Positions 5,397 through 5,668 of a stretch of 5,668 nucleotides of DNA are shown one piece after another (the first letter of the stretch is position 1; each line of letters starts with the position of its first letter). The stretch is from positions 1 to 5,668 of the forward strand of contig SBBR01000059.1 of NCBI GenBank assembly GCA_005239615.1. Direction: 5' to 3'. The notes under the pieces are model-generated. The model ran no database searches. It was not told where the DNA came from and saw only the letters and a list, made by a program, of their open reading frames with translations. Position numbers and translations under genes: made by a program. This DNA is from an archaeon (GTDB lineage Archaea; Iainarchaeota; Iainarchaeia; Iainarchaeales; Iainarchaeaceae).

Positions 5397-5435
5397 TCAC
5401 CCAAACACTACTCTTCCACCTGCGACAATTTCGCC
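5397..5435 (-). pseudogene. In-frame second copy of the PyrC C-terminal peptide after its stop
   Basis: Directly after the pyrC TGA, in the same frame, twelve codons read GEIVAGGRVVFG and end at another TGA (5397-5399). They echo the real PyrC end TIVGGAVFG. Both have the beta-strand/turn pattern (IVxGG..VFG) that closes dihydroorotases. The DNA copies have diverged at many positions, so this is either an old partial duplication, a fossil of the earlier gene end, or an extension reached by stop-codon readthrough. It occupies about half of the 83-bp pyrC-pyrE gap. Confidence 0.45.
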
Positions 5436-5668
5436 TCACCCGAAAACCGCACCGCCAACTATAGTCTTTTCCACGAACCCTTTTAATTTCCGCCCGTTGA
5501 ACGGGCTGTACCCTGCCTTGCTAAAGAGCCGCGCGTTCTCTATTGTAAAGCTTTTTTTCTGGTCCACTATTATGAGATCGGCGTCGAAGCCCTCTCGGAT
5601 AAACCCTTTCGAGCCCCAGCCGAAAATTCTTGCAGGATTTTCGCAGCACGCCTCCACAACCCTCTTTA
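5436..5668 (-). CDS. pyrC: Dihydroorotase, C-terminal part (cut by window edge)
   Basis: The dihydroorotase family interconverts carbamoyl aspartate and dihydroorotate, upstream of PyrE in UMP synthesis. Only the last 76 codons are in the window, and the frame is open to the right edge, so the metal-binding N-terminal motifs cannot be checked. What is visible is the characteristic C-terminus of cyclic amidohydrolases: ENPARIFGWGSKGFIREG, FDADLIIVD, SKAGYSPFNGRKLKG and a closing TIVGGAVFG strand. The SPF..G..L.G..TIV.G pattern is typical of class I dihydroorotases rather than hydantoinases, and adjacency to pyrE agrees. An internal GTG at 5657 is not the start because homologous sequence continues upstream of it. 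It is followed by a second in-frame copy of its terminal peptide. Confidence 0.87.
   Translation of the reverse strand, partial: KRVVEACCENPARIFGWGSKGFIREGFDADLIIVDQKKSFTIENARLFSKAGYSPFNGRKLKGFVEKTIVGGAVFG

Noticed and set aside
5436..5438. TGA recoded as an amino acid in this organism
   Set aside because: TGA ends pyrE, pyrF and the his fusion at tight or overlapping gene junctions, so it acts as a normal stop in this window.

Overview
The window looks archaeal. The proteins are of archaeal type: a stand-alone AbrB-ACT regulator, a type I 3-dehydroquinate dehydratase and a compact PyrE. TATA-like boxes lie about 26 nt upstream of start codons, as in leaderless archaeal transcripts. Shine-Dalgarno sites (GGAGG, GAGGT, GTGAT) precede the genes inside operons. 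I cannot name the lineage. A small-genome or uncultivated (for example DPANN-like) archaeon would fit, but that is inference.

Every convincing gene lies on the minus strand, so transcription runs from high to low coordinates. From right to left: the 3' end of a dihydroorotase gene (pyrC, cut by the window edge), pyrE, pyrF and aroD; then a small AbrB-ACT DNA-binding protein; then about 225 bp of non-coding DNA; then a 765-codon gene that fuses three histidine-biosynthesis domains (HisG, HisC and a HAD phosphatase); then the start of hisB (cut by the left edge). pyrE/pyrF, pyrF/aroD and the fusion/hisB pair are nearly abutting or overlapping, so two operons are likely: pyrC-pyrE-pyrF-aroD (possibly continuing into the regulator) and hisGCN-hisB.

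Functionally, PyrC, PyrE and PyrF supply three steps of UMP synthesis. AroD is the third step of the shikimate pathway. The his genes cover step 1 (HisG) and, with hisB, three consecutive late steps: IGP dehydratase, aminotransferase and, by inference, histidinol-phosphate phosphatase. PyrE and HisG both consume PRPP. The AbrB-ACT protein between the aromatic and histidine genes is a plausible amino-acid-responsive regulator.

The most notable points are the HisG-HisC-HAD triple fusion; an apparent fossil of an IS200/IS605-type right end (TnpB-like tail plus hairpins, plus strand) between the his promoter and the fused his gene; a PyrF whose active-site motif is spaced differently from the classical DxKxxD; and a second in-frame copy of the PyrC C-terminal peptide just beyond its stop codon.
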